A DNA stretch of 64,000 nucleotides, taken from contig NC_011989.1 in NCBI RefSeq assembly GCF_000016285.1, positions 2,979,001 through 3,043,000 on the forward strand, in the 5' to 3' direction. Every line of letters starts with the position of its first letter. The stretch's first letter is position 1. Both the position numbers and the translations under genes were made by a program. This document shows, piece after piece, positions 18,081 through 27,024 of this stretch. Source of the stretch: Allorhizobium ampelinum S4 (GTDB taxonomy: Bacteria; Pseudomonadota; Alphaproteobacteria; Rhizobiales; Rhizobiaceae). The notes beneath the pieces were generated by a model. It searched no databases. It was not told the DNA's origin and saw only the letters and a list, made by a program, of their open reading frames with translations.

Positions 18081-18285
18081 AAAGCGCGCTCCAGATGAGA
18101 GGATATGACTTTATTTATGTACTTCTGGCGCCGATACCAGAGGCGGTGAGAGGAAAGACACGATCACATCTTTGCGGGGCAGGCTTTGAGAATACGAGCA
18201 AATCGACTCCCAATCCACAGCAAATGTTTTTGTTTTGTTCACTTTTTGCTGGCACATCTGGCGCGAAAAGGATTAGGATTTTTCC

Positions 18286-18795
18286 ATGACAAGCGCGATT
18301 CGCATTATCGGTATCGATCCTGGCCTGCGCCGCACCGGCTGGGGGGTTATCGAGACATTGGGCAATTCATTGCGCTTCATCGCATCGGGTACAGTCATGT
18401 CTGATGGCGACATGGATCTGGCCTCTAGACTGTGCCAGTTGCATGATGGGCTGGCCGATGTGGTGCATCTCCACCAGCCGGATGAAGCAGCGGTTGAACA
18501 GACCTTCGTCAACAAGGATGCCGTCGCGACACTGAAGCTCGGCCAGGCCCGTGGCATCGCCATGCTGGTACCTGCCCGCGCCGGTTTGCCGGTTGCGGAA
18601 TATGCCCCGAATGCGGTGAAGAAATCGGTGATCGGCGTCGGCCATGGCGATAAGCAGCAGATCCATATGATGCTGAAGATCCTGATGCCGAAGGCCGAAT
18701 TCAAGGGCAATGATGCGGCCGATGCCTTGGCCATCGCCATCTGTCACGCCCATAATCGCGGCGGTGAGCGGATGCGCCGGGCGCTGGCGGGATAA
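18286..18795 (+). CDS. ruvC: Crossover junction endodeoxyribonuclease RuvC
   Basis: 169 aa Holliday-junction resolvase. Acidic active-site residues are visible as D11 ([14 protein letters not shown]), E71 (AAVEQTF), D143 and D146 ([14 protein letters not shown]), in the spacing of the family. Cuts Holliday junctions recognised by RuvAB. First gene of the ruvC-ruvA-(toxin-antitoxin)-ruvB run. The preceding 205 nt contain no obvious alphaproteobacterial GTTC-N7-GTTC LexA box. Confidence 0.97.
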   Translation: MTSAIRIIGIDPGLRRTGWGVIETLGNSLRFIASGTVMSDGDMDLASRLCQLHDGLADVVHLHQPDEAAVEQTFVNKDAVATLKLGQARGIAMLVPARAGLPVAEYAPNAVKKSVIGVGHGDKQQIHMMLKILMPKAEFKGNDAADALAIAICHAHNRGGERMRRALAG

Positions 18796-18820
18796 TCACT
18801 CTTTTCATTGGATATGGCAT

Positions 18821-19438
18821 ATGATTGGCAAGCTCAAAGGCACCATTGACGAGATCGGCGACGACCATGTGCTGGTTGATGTGCACGGCGTCTGTTACGT
18901 CGCGCATTGTTCGTCCCGCACCCTGGCGCGGCTGGGGTCTCCCGGTGAAGCCATCGTGCTGTTCATCGAGACCTATGTGCGCGAAGACCAGCTGAAATTG
19001 TTCGGCTTCATGAGCGCGCTGGAGCGGGAATGGTTCAATCTCCTGCAAAGCGTGCAGGGCGTCGGTGCCAAGGTGGCGCTGGCGATTTTGGCCACCCTCA
19101 CCCCTTCCGAACTGGCCAATGCCATTGCTCTCCAGGACAAACCCGCCATTGCCAGAGCCCCCGGCGTCGGCCCGAAAGTGGCGCTGCGTCTTGTCACCGA
19201 ATTGAAGAACAAGGCTCCGGCCTTCACCGGGGATGCGGGAAGCGCCATCGGCCTCAAGCAGGAACTGGGTGAAGGGGTTGCCTCCGCCCCGGTTTCCGAC
19301 GCAGTGTCAGCCTTGACCAATCTCGGCTATTCCCGCGACCAGGCCGCCAATGCCATCGCCGCCGCCTTGAAAAATGGCGGTGAAGGCGCCGACAGTGCCA
19401 AGCTGATCCGGCTGGGTTTGAAGGAGCTGTCGCGGTGA
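18821..19438 (+). CDS. ruvA: Holliday junction branch migration protein RuvA
   Basis: 205 aa. Begins [26 protein letters not shown] (OB-fold domain I), then the helix-hairpin-helix domain II ([37 protein letters not shown]) and the C-terminal domain III ([26 protein letters not shown]) that contacts RuvB. Binds the four-way junction and loads RuvB. Starts 25 nt after the ruvC stop. In this genome it is not directly followed by ruvB. Confidence 0.97.
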   Translation: MIGKLKGTIDEIGDDHVLVDVHGVCYVAHCSSRTLARLGSPGEAIVLFIETYVREDQLKLFGFMSALEREWFNLLQSVQGVGAKVALAILATLTPSELANAIALQDKPAIARAPGVGPKVALRLVTELKNKAPAFTGDAGSAIGLKQELGEGVASAPVSDAVSALTNLGYSRDQAANAIAAALKNGGEGADSAKLIRLGLKELSR

Positions 19439-19458
19439 TTTCCTTGCTTTTGGCAGGA

Positions 19459-19486
19459 TTCCTTACTATTGTGAAAAAGTAAGGAG
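19459..19486. promoter_or_regulatory. Inverted repeat overlapping the antitoxin ribosome-binding site
   Basis: TTCCTTAC (19459-19466) pairs with GTAAGGAG (19479-19486), with a terminal U-G pair. The right arm contains the AAGGAG ribosome-binding site of the antitoxin gene. As DNA it could be the operator bound by the antitoxin; as RNA it could limit translation. The role is inferred. Confidence 0.45.
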
Positions 19487-19492
19487 ATCGAT

Positions 19493-19801
19493 ATGGCGAT
19501 TTACGACAGTACTATCACGTCGAAGGGACAGACGACGATTCCGGCTGAAATCCGGGATATGTTGGGTTTGAAGCCCGGCGACAAGGTCCGTTATGTCACT
19601 CAGGGAAATCGGGTCTACCTGCGTGTCAAAAATGGTAATGCCATGCAGCTTGCGGGATTGCTGCACGATCCGTCCCGCCCGCCGATGTCTCTGGAAGAGA
19701 TGGATGCGGCCATAGGCGAATCGCTCGCAGAAGACGACAGGAGAATTACGCGTGATTGGCATAGACACAAACGTGCTTCTGAGGTTTCTTCTGGCGGATG
19801 A
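19493..19801 (+). CDS. AbrB/SpoVT-type antitoxin (VapB-like)
   Basis: 102 aa. The N-terminus STITSKGQTTIPAEIRDMLGLKPGDKVRYVTQGNRVYLR is a swapped-hairpin AbrB DNA-binding domain. The C-terminal part (PPMSLEEMDAAIGESLAEDD) would wrap the toxin. It would neutralise the PIN toxin encoded next and repress its own operon. A strong AAGGAG lies 7 nt before the ATG. The 3' end overlaps the toxin start by 50 nt in another frame. It lies 54 nt after ruvA in the same direction. Confidence 0.85.
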   Translation: MAIYDSTITSKGQTTIPAEIRDMLGLKPGDKVRYVTQGNRVYLRVKNGNAMQLAGLLHDPSRPPMSLEEMDAAIGESLAEDDRRITRDWHRHKRASEVSSGG

Positions 19802-20150
19802 TCCCGAGCAATTCGAAGCGGCAAAAAACTTCATTTCCAAACGGTCGATGGACGATCCGGCCTTTGTCTCGCTGGTTGTCGTTGCTGAAATGGCCTGGGT
19901 TCTGAAACGCAGTTATCGTTTCACAAATGAAGATGTCACGAAGGTGCTGCGTCAACTTTTACCCTCGGAACAGTTTCTATTTGAAGACGAAGATCGTCTC
20001 GACGCCATGATCGAGGACGAGATGTCACGCAATGACGACCTCTCCGACCGGATCATTGCCTATATTGCTGATCGCCACGGTGCCAGCCACACCGTTACCT
20101 TTGACCGAAAAGCCGCGAAAGCAATTTCTGGCATGGAACTCCTCACATGA
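19752..20150 (+). CDS. PIN-domain ribonuclease toxin (VapC-like)
   Basis: 132 aa starting at GTG 19752. Opens [19 protein letters not shown], with the first PIN acidic residue in [17 protein letters not shown] carries the conserved glutamate, and [30 protein letters not shown] carries the later acidic residues (D in LSDR and in TFDRK). Members of this family cut RNA, often tRNA or rRNA, when the antitoxin is lost. It overlaps the antitoxin by 50 nt and its TGA overlaps the ruvB ATG (ATGA). The toxin is thus embedded in, and coupled to, the recombination operon. Confidence 0.85.
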   Translation: MIGIDTNVLLRFLLADDPEQFEAAKNFISKRSMDDPAFVSLVVVAEMAWVLKRSYRFTNEDVTKVLRQLLPSEQFLFEDEDRLDAMIEDEMSRNDDLSDRIIAYIADRHGASHTVTFDRKAAKAISGMELLT

Positions 20151-21190
20151 GCGCTCAAAACCCTGTCCTCACCCCGGAAAAGCGCGGCGAAGACGTTGAT
20201 TCGGCGCTCAGACCGCAGACCCTGGACGACTTTACCGGCCAGGCGGAGGCCCGCGCCAATCTGAAGATCTTCATCGAAGCCGCCAAGAACCGGGGCGAGG
20301 CGCTGGATCATGTGCTGTTCGTCGGCCCACCGGGCCTGGGCAAGACAACGCTGGCGCAGATCATGGCCAAGGAACTGGGCGTCAATTTCCGCTCGACCTC
20401 CGGTCCTGTCATCGCCAAGGCGGGGGATCTCGCCGCGCTTCTCACCAATCTGGAAGAACGCGACGTGCTGTTCATCGATGAAATCCATCGTTTGAGCCCA
20501 GCGGTGGAGGAAATTCTCTATCCAGCGATGGAGGATTTCCAGCTTGACCTGATCATCGGCGAAGGCCCGGCGGCGCGCTCGGTGAAAATCGACCTTTCCA
20601 AATTCACCCTGGTCGCCGCCACCACAAGGCTTGGCCTGTTGACCACGCCGTTGCGCGATCGGTTCGGCATTCCGGTGCGGCTGTCCTTCTATACGGTCGA
20701 GGAGCTGGAGCTGATCGTGCGGCGCGGCGCGCGCCTGATGGGGCTAGGCATGACCGATGACGGGGCGCGCGAAATTGCCAGGCGCGCCCGCGGCACGCCG
20801 CGCATTGCAGGACGGCTGCTGCGCCGGGTTCGCGATTTTGCCGAGGTCGCCCGCGCCCCTGCCGTCACCCGCGAGATCGCCGATGAGGCGCTCACGCGGT
20901 TGTTAGTGGACAATATGGGCCTTGATCAGCTCGACACCCGTTATTTGACCATGATTGCCGTCAATTTTGGTGGGGGACCAGTCGGCATTGAAACCATTGC
21001 CGCGGGCCTGTCTGAACCACGTGACGCCATCGAGGATATTATCGAGCCCTATATGATCCAGCAGGGCTTCATCCAGCGCACCCCGCGTGGCCGCGTGTTG
21101 ACCGCGATTGCCTGGAAGCATCTGGGCCTGATGCCGCCGAAAGACATGGAGGCCGCGCAGTTTCGCCTGACCCTTGAGGATGACGATTGA
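20147..21190 (+). CDS. ruvB: Holliday junction branch migration ATPase RuvB
   Basis: 347 aa AAA+ motor. Opens with [29 protein letters not shown]. Walker A is [12 protein letters not shown], Walker [27 protein letters not shown], sensor 1 [20 protein letters not shown]. The winged-helix C-terminus contains [18 protein letters not shown]. Drives branch migration with RuvA. Its start overlaps the toxin stop (ATGA), so it probably depends on readthrough from the ruvC promoter or on the toxin-antitoxin promoter. Confidence 0.97.
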   Translation: MSAQNPVLTPEKRGEDVDSALRPQTLDDFTGQAEARANLKIFIEAAKNRGEALDHVLFVGPPGLGKTTLAQIMAKELGVNFRSTSGPVIAKAGDLAALLTNLEERDVLFIDEIHRLSPAVEEILYPAMEDFQLDLIIGEGPAARSVKIDLSKFTLVAATTRLGLLTTPLRDRFGIPVRLSFYTVEELELIVRRGARLMGLGMTDDGAREIARRARGTPRIAGRLLRRVRDFAEVARAPAVTREIADEALTRLLVDNMGLDQLDTRYLTMIAVNFGGGPVGIETIAAGLSEPRDAIEDIIEPYMIQQGFIQRTPRGRVLTAIAWKHLGLMPPKDMEAAQFRLTLEDDD

Positions 21191-22077
21191 TAACCAGACG
21201 GACATTTTTCAAGCTACTGGCAGGCAGCGCCGCCGGTATTCTATCGCTTGGCGGCTATGCCGGGGCGGTCGAGCCGCTGCTGCGGCTGGAAACCACCCGC
21301 TATAAACTCTCCCCGCCCGGCTGGCCGAAGGGCCAAAGCCTGCGGATTGTCGCGCTTGCCGATTTCCATGCCTGCGAGCCCTGGATGCCCGCAGAGCGGA
21401 TCGCCCGGATTTGCGAACACGCCAACACGCTGGGTGGTGATGTCATCCTGCTGCTGGGCGATTACATGTCCGGCATGAAACTGGTGACCGGCGTGGTGCC
21501 GCCGGAGCAATGGTCCAAGGCCCTGTCCGTCTTGAAAGCACCCTATGGCGTGCATGCCGTCTGCGGCAATCACGATTGGTGGCAGGATGCCGAGGCGCAG
21601 CTTCAACGCCTGCCGGAGACCATGGCCCATCGGGCGCTGCGCAGCGTCGGCATCAATGCGATGTCGAACAGCGCGGTGCGGCTGGGGTCAGACGATCACC
21701 CCTTCTGGGTGGCTGGGCTGGAAGACCAATGGGCCTATCTCACCGGCAATCACCGGATGCGGGGATTAGACGACCTACCCGGCACGCTGGCCAAGGTGAC
21801 CGACGATGCCCCGGTCATCCTGCTAGCCCATGAACCGGATATTTTCCCCACCGTGCCGGATCGGGTCTCGCTGACACTTTCGGGCCATACCCATGGCGGA
21901 CAGGTCAATCTGTTCGGCTGGACGCCGGTTGTGCCGTCGCGCTTCGGCTCACGCTATGTCTATGGCCATCGCGAGGAAGGTGGTCGCAATATCATCGTCT
22001 CGGGCGGACTTGGCTGTTCCGTCGCACCGATCCGCTTCGGTTCACCGCCGGAAATACTAGTCATCGATCTGGTTTAA
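21187..22077 (+). CDS. Metallophosphoesterase of the YkuE type with Tat-like signal
   Basis: 296 aa calcineurin-like phosphoesterase. The N-terminus [16 protein letters not shown] resembles a twin-arginine signal, so it probably acts outside the cytoplasm. Metal-site motifs in order are [42 protein letters not shown] and [14 protein letters not shown]. The related B. subtilis YkuE is a cell-wall-associated metallophosphoesterase; the substrate here is unknown. The start appears to be TTG at 21187, overlapping the ruvB stop (TTGA), because the signal peptide begins there. Confidence 0.85.
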   Translation: MITRRTFFKLLAGSAAGILSLGGYAGAVEPLLRLETTRYKLSPPGWPKGQSLRIVALADFHACEPWMPAERIARICEHANTLGGDVILLLGDYMSGMKLVTGVVPPEQWSKALSVLKAPYGVHAVCGNHDWWQDAEAQLQRLPETMAHRALRSVGINAMSNSAVRLGSDDHPFWVAGLEDQWAYLTGNHRMRGLDDLPGTLAKVTDDAPVILLAHEPDIFPTVPDRVSLTLSGHTHGGQVNLFGWTPVVPSRFGSRYVYGHREEGGRNIIVSGGLGCSVAPIRFGSPPEILVIDLV

Positions 22078-22087
22078 GGACGAGCAC

Positions 22088-22597
22088 GTGGCCAAGGACA
22101 ATCGCATCCGGATCAAGCAACAGAACCGCATCTTCCAGATGCGCATTGCCGGTCTGGCTTTTCGCAATGGTCATGTGTTGGTGCATCGCGCCGTGCATGA
22201 AAAATTCTGGACCTTTCCCGGTGGCCGGGCCGAAATCGGCGAGACCTCGCAGGAAACCTTGAGCCGCGAAATGGCCGAGGAACTCGGTGTCGAGGCCAGG
22301 ATCGACCGGCTGCTGTGGAGCGTCGAAAACTTCTTCCACTACGAGGGCCGCGATTGGCACGAACTGGGCTATTATTACCTGATGCACCTGCCAGACACCC
22401 TGCCCTTCCATGAGACGGATATCATTCACCGCATCCAGGATGGAAAGAACGCGCTGGAATTCAAATGGGCAAAAGCCACCAAACAAGCATTGACCGCTCT
22501 TGATATCCCGCCTTATTTCATCGCCCACGAGATTGAAAACCTGCCCCAAACCTCCCGCCATCTGGTGTGGGATGATGGAAATCTGGACGACAAATGA
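22088..22597 (+). CDS. Nudix hydrolase, first of a tandem pair
   Basis: 169 aa, GTG start at 22088 with AAGGACG 7 nt upstream. A full Nudix box is present: GGRAEIGETSQETLSREMAEELG fits GX5EX7REUXEEXGU. It would hydrolyse a nucleoside diphosphate linked to another group; the substrate is unknown. The C-terminal half shares a pattern with the next gene (HELGYYYLMHLPDTLPFHETDIIHRI versus HELGFYYLLNMDVPLPFHRDDVVHRV), so the two arose by duplication. The stop overlaps the next start (ATGA). Confidence 0.88.
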   Translation: MAKDNRIRIKQQNRIFQMRIAGLAFRNGHVLVHRAVHEKFWTFPGGRAEIGETSQETLSREMAEELGVEARIDRLLWSVENFFHYEGRDWHELGYYYLMHLPDTLPFHETDIIHRIQDGKNALEFKWAKATKQALTALDIPPYFIAHEIENLPQTSRHLVWDDGNLDDK

Positions 22598-23103
22598 CCG
22601 TTGAGCGCCACATGATCCGGCTGGATAAAAAGCCGCAATTGTTTACTTTCCGGGTGGCGGGCGTGATCCTGCAAAACGACCATCTGCTGGTGCAAAGAAG
22701 CGTCAATGAAAGCTATTGGGCCTTGCCCGGTGGCCGGGCGGAAATTGGTGAAACCAGCGAGCAGACAATTATCCGCGAAATGCAGGAGGAAATCGACCGC
22801 ACGGTGCGCATTGAGCGCCTGTTGTTCACGACTGAGGTTTTCTTTTCTTTTGATGATTACCGCGCCCACGAACTGGGATTTTACTATCTCCTGAACATGG
22901 ATGTGCCCCTGCCCTTCCACAGGGATGATGTTGTCCATCGCGTGGTTGATGGTCCGACCGAGGTGCTGTTTCGCTGGGTGCCAGCAACCGCAGCAGCCTT
23001 TGCAGCTTTTGATATCCGGCCAGCCTTTCTGGGCGACTATATGAACCGTTTGCCAGAGCGCGTTGAACACTTGATTGTGGATGAGGACAGCCATGCCCAT
23101 TGA
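22594..23103 (+). CDS. Nudix hydrolase, second of a tandem pair
   Basis: 169 aa paralogue of the preceding gene, coupled by ATGA. The Nudix box GGRAEIGETSEQTIIREMQEEIDR keeps the REXXEE core, but the glycine that normally follows (EEXG) is aspartate. Activity may therefore differ from its partner, although the metal-binding glutamates remain. The 3' end overlaps the start of the DinB-like gene by 11 nt. Confidence 0.85.
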   Translation: MTVERHMIRLDKKPQLFTFRVAGVILQNDHLLVQRSVNESYWALPGGRAEIGETSEQTIIREMQEEIDRTVRIERLLFTTEVFFSFDDYRAHELGFYYLLNMDVPLPFHRDDVVHRVVDGPTEVLFRWVPATAAAFAAFDIRPAFLGDYMNRLPERVEHLIVDEDSHAH

Positions 23104-23653
23104 TCCCTGCCGCATCTTTCGCAAGATGGCCCGCAACAACACCCTGGCCAATGCGAGATTGCTTGGTGCCTGCGCGCAGCTTCAACCGGGTGAGTTTGAA
23201 GCGCCGCGCACAAGTTTCTTCCCGTCGATCAAGGCAACGCTCAACCACATTCTGACCGTCGATTGGTTCTATGTGGATGCCTTGGAAGGCGGCACCCTTG
23301 GTCCAGCGGCCTTTGACAATGAGGAGCCTTTTGAAACTGTTGACACCTTGCACAAGGCCCAATCCGATGTGGATCAGCGTCTTCTAACCCTGTGCGATGC
23401 TCTCACCGCCGACGCGCTTGCCCAAGACGTCACAGTGCATCGCGGAACGAGGCTGCAAATTGAACGGTGTGACGATCTTCTCTTCCACCTGTTCCACCAC
23501 CAAACCCACCATCGCGGTCAGGTCCATGCGATGCTGACTGGCACCAGCGTCAAGCCGCCGCAGCTCGATGAGTTCATAACAGCGACGGATTTCCGTGACC
23601 GGGCCGATGACATGCGAAAGCTCGGTTGGACCGAGGCCGATCTCGGTCATTGA
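23093..23653 (+). CDS. DinB family protein
   Basis: 186 aa four-helix-bundle protein. Opens MPIDPCRIFRKMARNNTLANARLL. Candidate metal-binding histidines are in ATLNHILTVDWFYVDAL and in the C-terminal HHQTHHRGQVHAML cluster, the usual DinB/YfiT pattern. Such proteins are putative metal-dependent hydrolases or thiol transferases; no function is assigned. GAGGACAGCC precedes the ATG, and the start lies inside the end of the upstream Nudix gene. Confidence 0.85.
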   Translation: MPIDPCRIFRKMARNNTLANARLLGACAQLQPGEFEAPRTSFFPSIKATLNHILTVDWFYVDALEGGTLGPAAFDNEEPFETVDTLHKAQSDVDQRLLTLCDALTADALAQDVTVHRGTRLQIERCDDLLFHLFHHQTHHRGQVHAMLTGTSVKPPQLDEFITATDFRDRADDMRKLGWTEADLGH

Positions 23654-23664
23654 AAAGGCAAACT

Positions 23665-24114
23665 ATGACCAATGACTTTTCCATTTCCGGCCAGCTGATC
23701 GAAGGCGGCCATCGTCTCGTCCAGCGGGTCTATTATGAGGACACGGATTTTTCCGGCCTGGTCTATCACGCCCGCTATCTGCATTTCCTTGAGCGCGGAC
23801 GCACTGATTATCTGCGCTGTCTCGGCTGCGAACAGAGCGAGCTGATCAATGCCGATGAGGAAGGGCTGGTTTTCGTCGTGCACCGCATGGAGCTGGATTT
23901 CAAAAGCCCGGCGCGGATGGACGACATCCTTGTTATCGAGACGATCACCGAAAAGGCCGGGGGCGCCAAGATGGTGCTGCGGCAAACCATTAATAGCGGT
24001 GACCGCCGGTTGATCGACGCAAAAGTTGTGATTGCCGTCGTTAACAAATTTGGGCGTCCGCGCCGCCTGCCGGAAACAATCGCCGAGAAGTTCCTCGGTT
24101 TCACGCCCGGCTGA
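23665..24114 (+). CDS. ybgC: Acyl-CoA thioesterase YbgC of the tol-pal cluster
   Basis: 149 aa hot-dog fold protein. The active-site segment VYYEDTDFSGLVYHARYLHFLERGRTDYLR contains the catalytic aspartate, and MELDFKSPARMDDILVIET follows. Known YbgC proteins hydrolyse short acyl-CoA or interact with lipid synthesis enzymes and head the tol-pal operon. Here it is separated from tolQ by 451 nt containing hairpin repeats, so it may be transcribed with the ruv/Nudix genes instead. Confidence 0.92.
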   Translation: MTNDFSISGQLIEGGHRLVQRVYYEDTDFSGLVYHARYLHFLERGRTDYLRCLGCEQSELINADEEGLVFVVHRMELDFKSPARMDDILVIETITEKAGGAKMVLRQTINSGDRRLIDAKVVIAVVNKFGRPRRLPETIAEKFLGFTPG

Positions 24115-24565
24115 TAACCTATCGTTAACAATAATGATGTCTTACTAACCTTGCGGTGCTTTGTGCGCCGCACGCCTTCCTTTGACCAAATTTAGCGGCA
24201 AAAAGGCAAGCTGGGTGCTTTGGGGATGGCGGATCGCGTTGATGAAACGCCACCGCGCCTATCGGCACATCAGTATATAATACCAGGTCTCGAAGATGCT
24301 GACGCATCCTCGACTTGAAGAATTGAAAATATCTCAAATGCATCAAAAGCTTGAGATATTTTCAAGGGGAATACGAAGGGTCATCTTCAATGAGCCTTCG
24401 TATAAGTGCATGATCGATCACACTGCCTGATGGTGCAGAGATGATTGCATAGAAAAACGAATTTGTTACAGCGTTGTTTGCGCAAGCCCGCGTGATGCGC
24501 AAATAAAGCTGTAAATCCGCCCGGTCTCTTTACGTTCGGGCGTCTGGATTTTAGGAACGGTAGCG
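24115..24565. other. Intergenic region between ybgC and tolQ, 451 nt
   Basis: No coding sequence. The first 150 nt are unremarkable. From 24271 a repeat copy and two strong hairpins follow (see next entry). The remaining 160 nt before tolQ should contain its promoter; no clear operator is seen. Confidence 0.6.
24277..24403. repeat. Dispersed palindromic repeat, copy 2, with two adjoining hairpins
   Basis: The core TAATACCAGGTCTCGAAGATG (from 24278) matches the copy at 7199 with one mismatch in 22 nt. It is followed by a perfect 15-bp inverted repeat TTGAAAATATCTCAA (24323-24337) / TTGAGATATTTTCAA (24351-24365). A perfect 9-bp repeat ATACGAAGG (24371-24379) / CCTTCGTAT (24395-24403) comes next. 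The hairpins could act as terminators or RNA-processing sites upstream of tolQ. Confidence 0.65.
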
Positions 24566-25285
24566 ATGGAACAAGTAGGATTGGCAGCCGCAAGCCACGA
24601 CGTCAGCCTTTGGGCCCTGTTCATGCAGGCAGGCTGGGTCGTGAAAATCGTGATGATCGGGCTTCTGGGCGCCTCCGTCTGGACCTGGGCCATCGTCATC
24701 GACAAATATGTCAGCTTCGCCAAGGCGCGCCGCCAGTTCGACCAGTTCGAACAGGTGTTCTGGTCCGGCCAGTCGCTGGAAGAATTGTATCGCACGCTGG
24801 CAGAGCGCAACAATACCGGGCTAGCGGCCATATTCGTCTCCGCCATGCGGGAGTGGAAGAAGAGCTTTGAGCGCGGCGCACGTTCGCCCATTGGCTTGCA
24901 GATGCGTATCGACCGTTCGATGGATGTCACCATGGCGCGCGAAGCCGAACATTTCGAGGCCCGTCTTGGCTCGCTGGCCACCATCGGTTCGGCTGGTCCC
25001 TTCATCGGCCTGTTCGGCACGGTTATCGGTATCATGACCTCGTTCCAGGCGATTGCCGGTTCGAAATCCACCAATCTGGCGGTCGTCGCCCCCGGTATCG
25101 CCGAGGCGCTGCTGGCAACGGCGATCGGTCTGGTCGCCGCTATTCCGGCCGTTATCGCCTACAATAAATTTTCCGGCGAAGCGGGCAAGCTGTCCTCGCG
25201 CATGGAAGGCTTTGCCGACGAGTTTTCCGCCATACTGTCGCGACAGATCGATGAGAAGCTCCAGCCTCGCCAGGCGGCGGAATAA
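24566..25285 (+). CDS. tolQ: Tol-Pal system proton channel protein TolQ
   Basis: 239 aa inner-membrane protein with three helices: VVKIVMIGLLGASVWTWAIVI, then LGSLATIGSAGPFIGLFGTVIGIMTSF and VVAPGIAEALLATAIGLVAAIPAVIAYN. With TolR it forms the proton channel that energises TolA during envelope constriction. The MotA/ExbB-type motif GPFIGLFGTVIGI is intact. First gene of the tolQRA run, 49 nt before tolR. Confidence 0.96.
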   Translation: MEQVGLAAASHDVSLWALFMQAGWVVKIVMIGLLGASVWTWAIVIDKYVSFAKARRQFDQFEQVFWSGQSLEELYRTLAERNNTGLAAIFVSAMREWKKSFERGARSPIGLQMRIDRSMDVTMAREAEHFEARLGSLATIGSAGPFIGLFGTVIGIMTSFQAIAGSKSTNLAVVAPGIAEALLATAIGLVAAIPAVIAYNKFSGEAGKLSSRMEGFADEFSAILSRQIDEKLQPRQAAE

Positions 25286-25334
25286 GGCTCCAGTCTAGAA
25301 CGACTGGGCAAGGTCGGCGAAAGGAATTGATCAG

Positions 25335-25793
25335 ATGGGCATGTCGGTAGGAGCAAATGGAGGCGGCGGTGGCCGTCGCGGCAGCAGGCGCCGGGGCGGC
25401 AAGCGCGGTCCCGTCAGCGAAATCAACGTCACGCCGCTGGTCGACGTCATGCTTGTGCTGTTGATCATCTTCATGGTTGCAGCCCCGATGATGACCGTCG
25501 GCGTGCCGATCGACCTGCCGGAAACCCAGGCCAGCGCCATGAATTCCGATACGCAGCCGATCACCATTTCGGTCAATCCGGCTGGCGAAATCTATTTGCA
25601 GGAAAGCCCGATCCCGCTTGAGGAAATCGTTCCCAAGCTCCAGGCTATCGCCACCACGGGTTACAATGAACGCATCTATGTGCGCGGCGACACGGCTGCT
25701 GCCTATGGCACGGTTATGAAGGTTATGGCGCGCATTTCTTCGGCTGGCTACAAGAATATCGGCCTTGTGACCCTGCAAGAACAGGACAAGTGA
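25335..25793 (+). CDS. tolR: Tol-Pal system protein TolR
   Basis: 152 aa. A Gly/Arg-rich cytoplasmic N-terminus precedes EINVTPLVDVMLVLLIIFMVAAPMM, in which D37 is the conserved proton-path aspartate. The periplasmic domain (ITISVNPAGEIYLQ, IYVRGDTAAAYGTVMKVMARISSAGYKNIGLVT) is of ExbD/TolR type. Partner of TolQ. The stop lies 9 nt before tolA. Confidence 0.96.
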   Translation: MGMSVGANGGGGGRRGSRRRGGKRGPVSEINVTPLVDVMLVLLIIFMVAAPMMTVGVPIDLPETQASAMNSDTQPITISVNPAGEIYLQESPIPLEEIVPKLQAIATTGYNERIYVRGDTAAAYGTVMKVMARISSAGYKNIGLVTLQEQDK

Positions 25794-25802
25794 TCTTTCG
25801 AA

Positions 25803-26972
25803 ATGAAAGGCAGTCTCGTCACATCTGCGATTTTGCACGCAACGCTGCTGGCCATGGCGCTGGTGACGATTAGCGCGCCTGCGCCCATGCAAGTCGCCGA
25901 TGTCGAGGCCCTGCCCGTCGATATCGTGCCGATCTCGGAACTGACCCAGATCCAGCAGGGGGATAAAAAAGCGCCGAAGCGCGAAAAATCGGCCCCCACC
26001 CCGACCAAGAAGCCGAGCACCGTTCAGAACGCGGAAAACATGGGCGACAACGAAGTCGACATGAAGACCCCGCCGACGCCGTCGAAAAAGCCGTCGCAAC
26101 AGGAAACCGCAGCAGCTCCTGAAAAGGTCGACAAGGTGTTGCCGACGCAGGACAACGAAACCAATGACGTCAAGGAAATTGCCAAGGAAGAGACGGCGGT
26201 AGCCCCTTCCAAGGAAGCCGTGCCGGTGCCGAAGGACGTGCCGACCCCGACGCCAGAGCCAAAGCCGGAACCACCGAAGCCAGAGCCGCCAAAGCCAGAG
26301 GCCAAGCCCGAGCCGAAGCCGGAAGCAAAGCCCCAGGAAGTCGCCAAGGCGGAAGACATTCCGCTGCCGACCAGCGTTCCCCTGCCTGCGTCCAAGCCGA
26401 AGCCGGAGCCGCCAAAGCCTGCGGAGACCAAGACGCCTGAGCCGAAGCCGACGGAAGCCAAGCCGAAGACCGAGGCCGCCAAGGCACCTGATGTGAAGAA
26501 GGCTGACAAGAACCAGCAGGCGGCCAAGGCGAAATCCTCCAAGGAAAGCGATTTCAATGCCGATGAGATCGCCGCCCTGCTGAACAAGACCGATGCTGCT
26601 GGTGGTGGTGCCAAACGCTCCACCGAACAGGCGGCGCTGGGCGGCAAGAAGACCACGGGCGGCTCGACACTCAGCCAGAGTGAAATGGACGCCCTGCGCG
26701 GCGCGATTCAGAACAACTGGTCGGTGCTGTCAGGCATGGGCGATGCCCAGGGCATGGTGATCCGCGCTCATTTCAAACTGGACGAGAGCGGCAATCTGAT
26801 CGGCGAGCCGGAAGTGACGGCGACCGGCGGATCGCCCAGCGCCCAGCAGGTGATGATCTCAAGCGCGCGCCGCGCCATTCTGAAATCCGTGCCGTTCAAG
26901 AACCTGCCCGTTGAAAAATACGATGCCTGGTCCGAGGTTGTCGTCAACTTCGATCCAAGCGAATTCATGTAA
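25803..26972 (+). CDS. tolA: TolA-like cell-envelope protein
   Basis: 389 aa. A single N-terminal transmembrane segment ([20 protein letters not shown]) precedes a very long Pro/Lys/Glu/Ala-rich region (about residues 45-240, repeats such as [19 protein letters not shown]) that should span the periplasm. A C-terminal TonB/TolA-like domain ends [34 protein letters not shown]. Couples TolQR to TolB-Pal. The 3' end carries the first of three GAATTCATG units that repeat every 16 nt. Confidence 0.92.
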   Translation: MKGSLVTSAILHATLLAMALVTISAPAPMQVADVEALPVDIVPISELTQIQQGDKKAPKREKSAPTPTKKPSTVQNAENMGDNEVDMKTPPTPSKKPSQQETAAAPEKVDKVLPTQDNETNDVKEIAKEETAVAPSKEAVPVPKDVPTPTPEPKPEPPKPEPPKPEAKPEPKPEAKPQEVAKAEDIPLPTSVPLPASKPKPEPPKPAETKTPEPKPTEAKPKTEAAKAPDVKKADKNQQAAKAKSSKESDFNADEIAALLNKTDAAGGGAKRSTEQAALGGKKTTGGSTLSQSEMDALRGAIQNNWSVLSGMGDAQGMVIRAHFKLDESGNLIGEPEVTATGGSPSAQQVMISSARRAILKSVPFKNLPVEKYDAWSEVVVNFDPSEFM

Positions 26973-27005
26973 AAGCGAATTCATGCCCACACGAATTCAT
27001 GTAGA
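26961..27005 (+). repeat. Three-copy, 16-nt-period repeat between tolA and tolB
   Basis: GAATTCATG occurs at 26961, 26977 and 26993, exactly 16 nt apart. The first supplies the last codons and stop of tolA (ATGTAA), and the third gives a start-stop pair ATGTAG. It looks like slippage duplication of the tolA end. Confidence 0.75.
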
Positions 27006-27024
27006 AGCTGAAAGGCTTGCCCTT

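Noticed and set aside
18081..18285. SOS (LexA) box before ruvC
   Set aside because: Looked for GTTC-N7-GTTC or GAAC-N7-GAAC; only single half sites are present.
26250..26480. Repetitive Pro/Lys/Glu DNA in tolA
   Set aside because: Ordinary low-complexity region of TolA, expected for the family.
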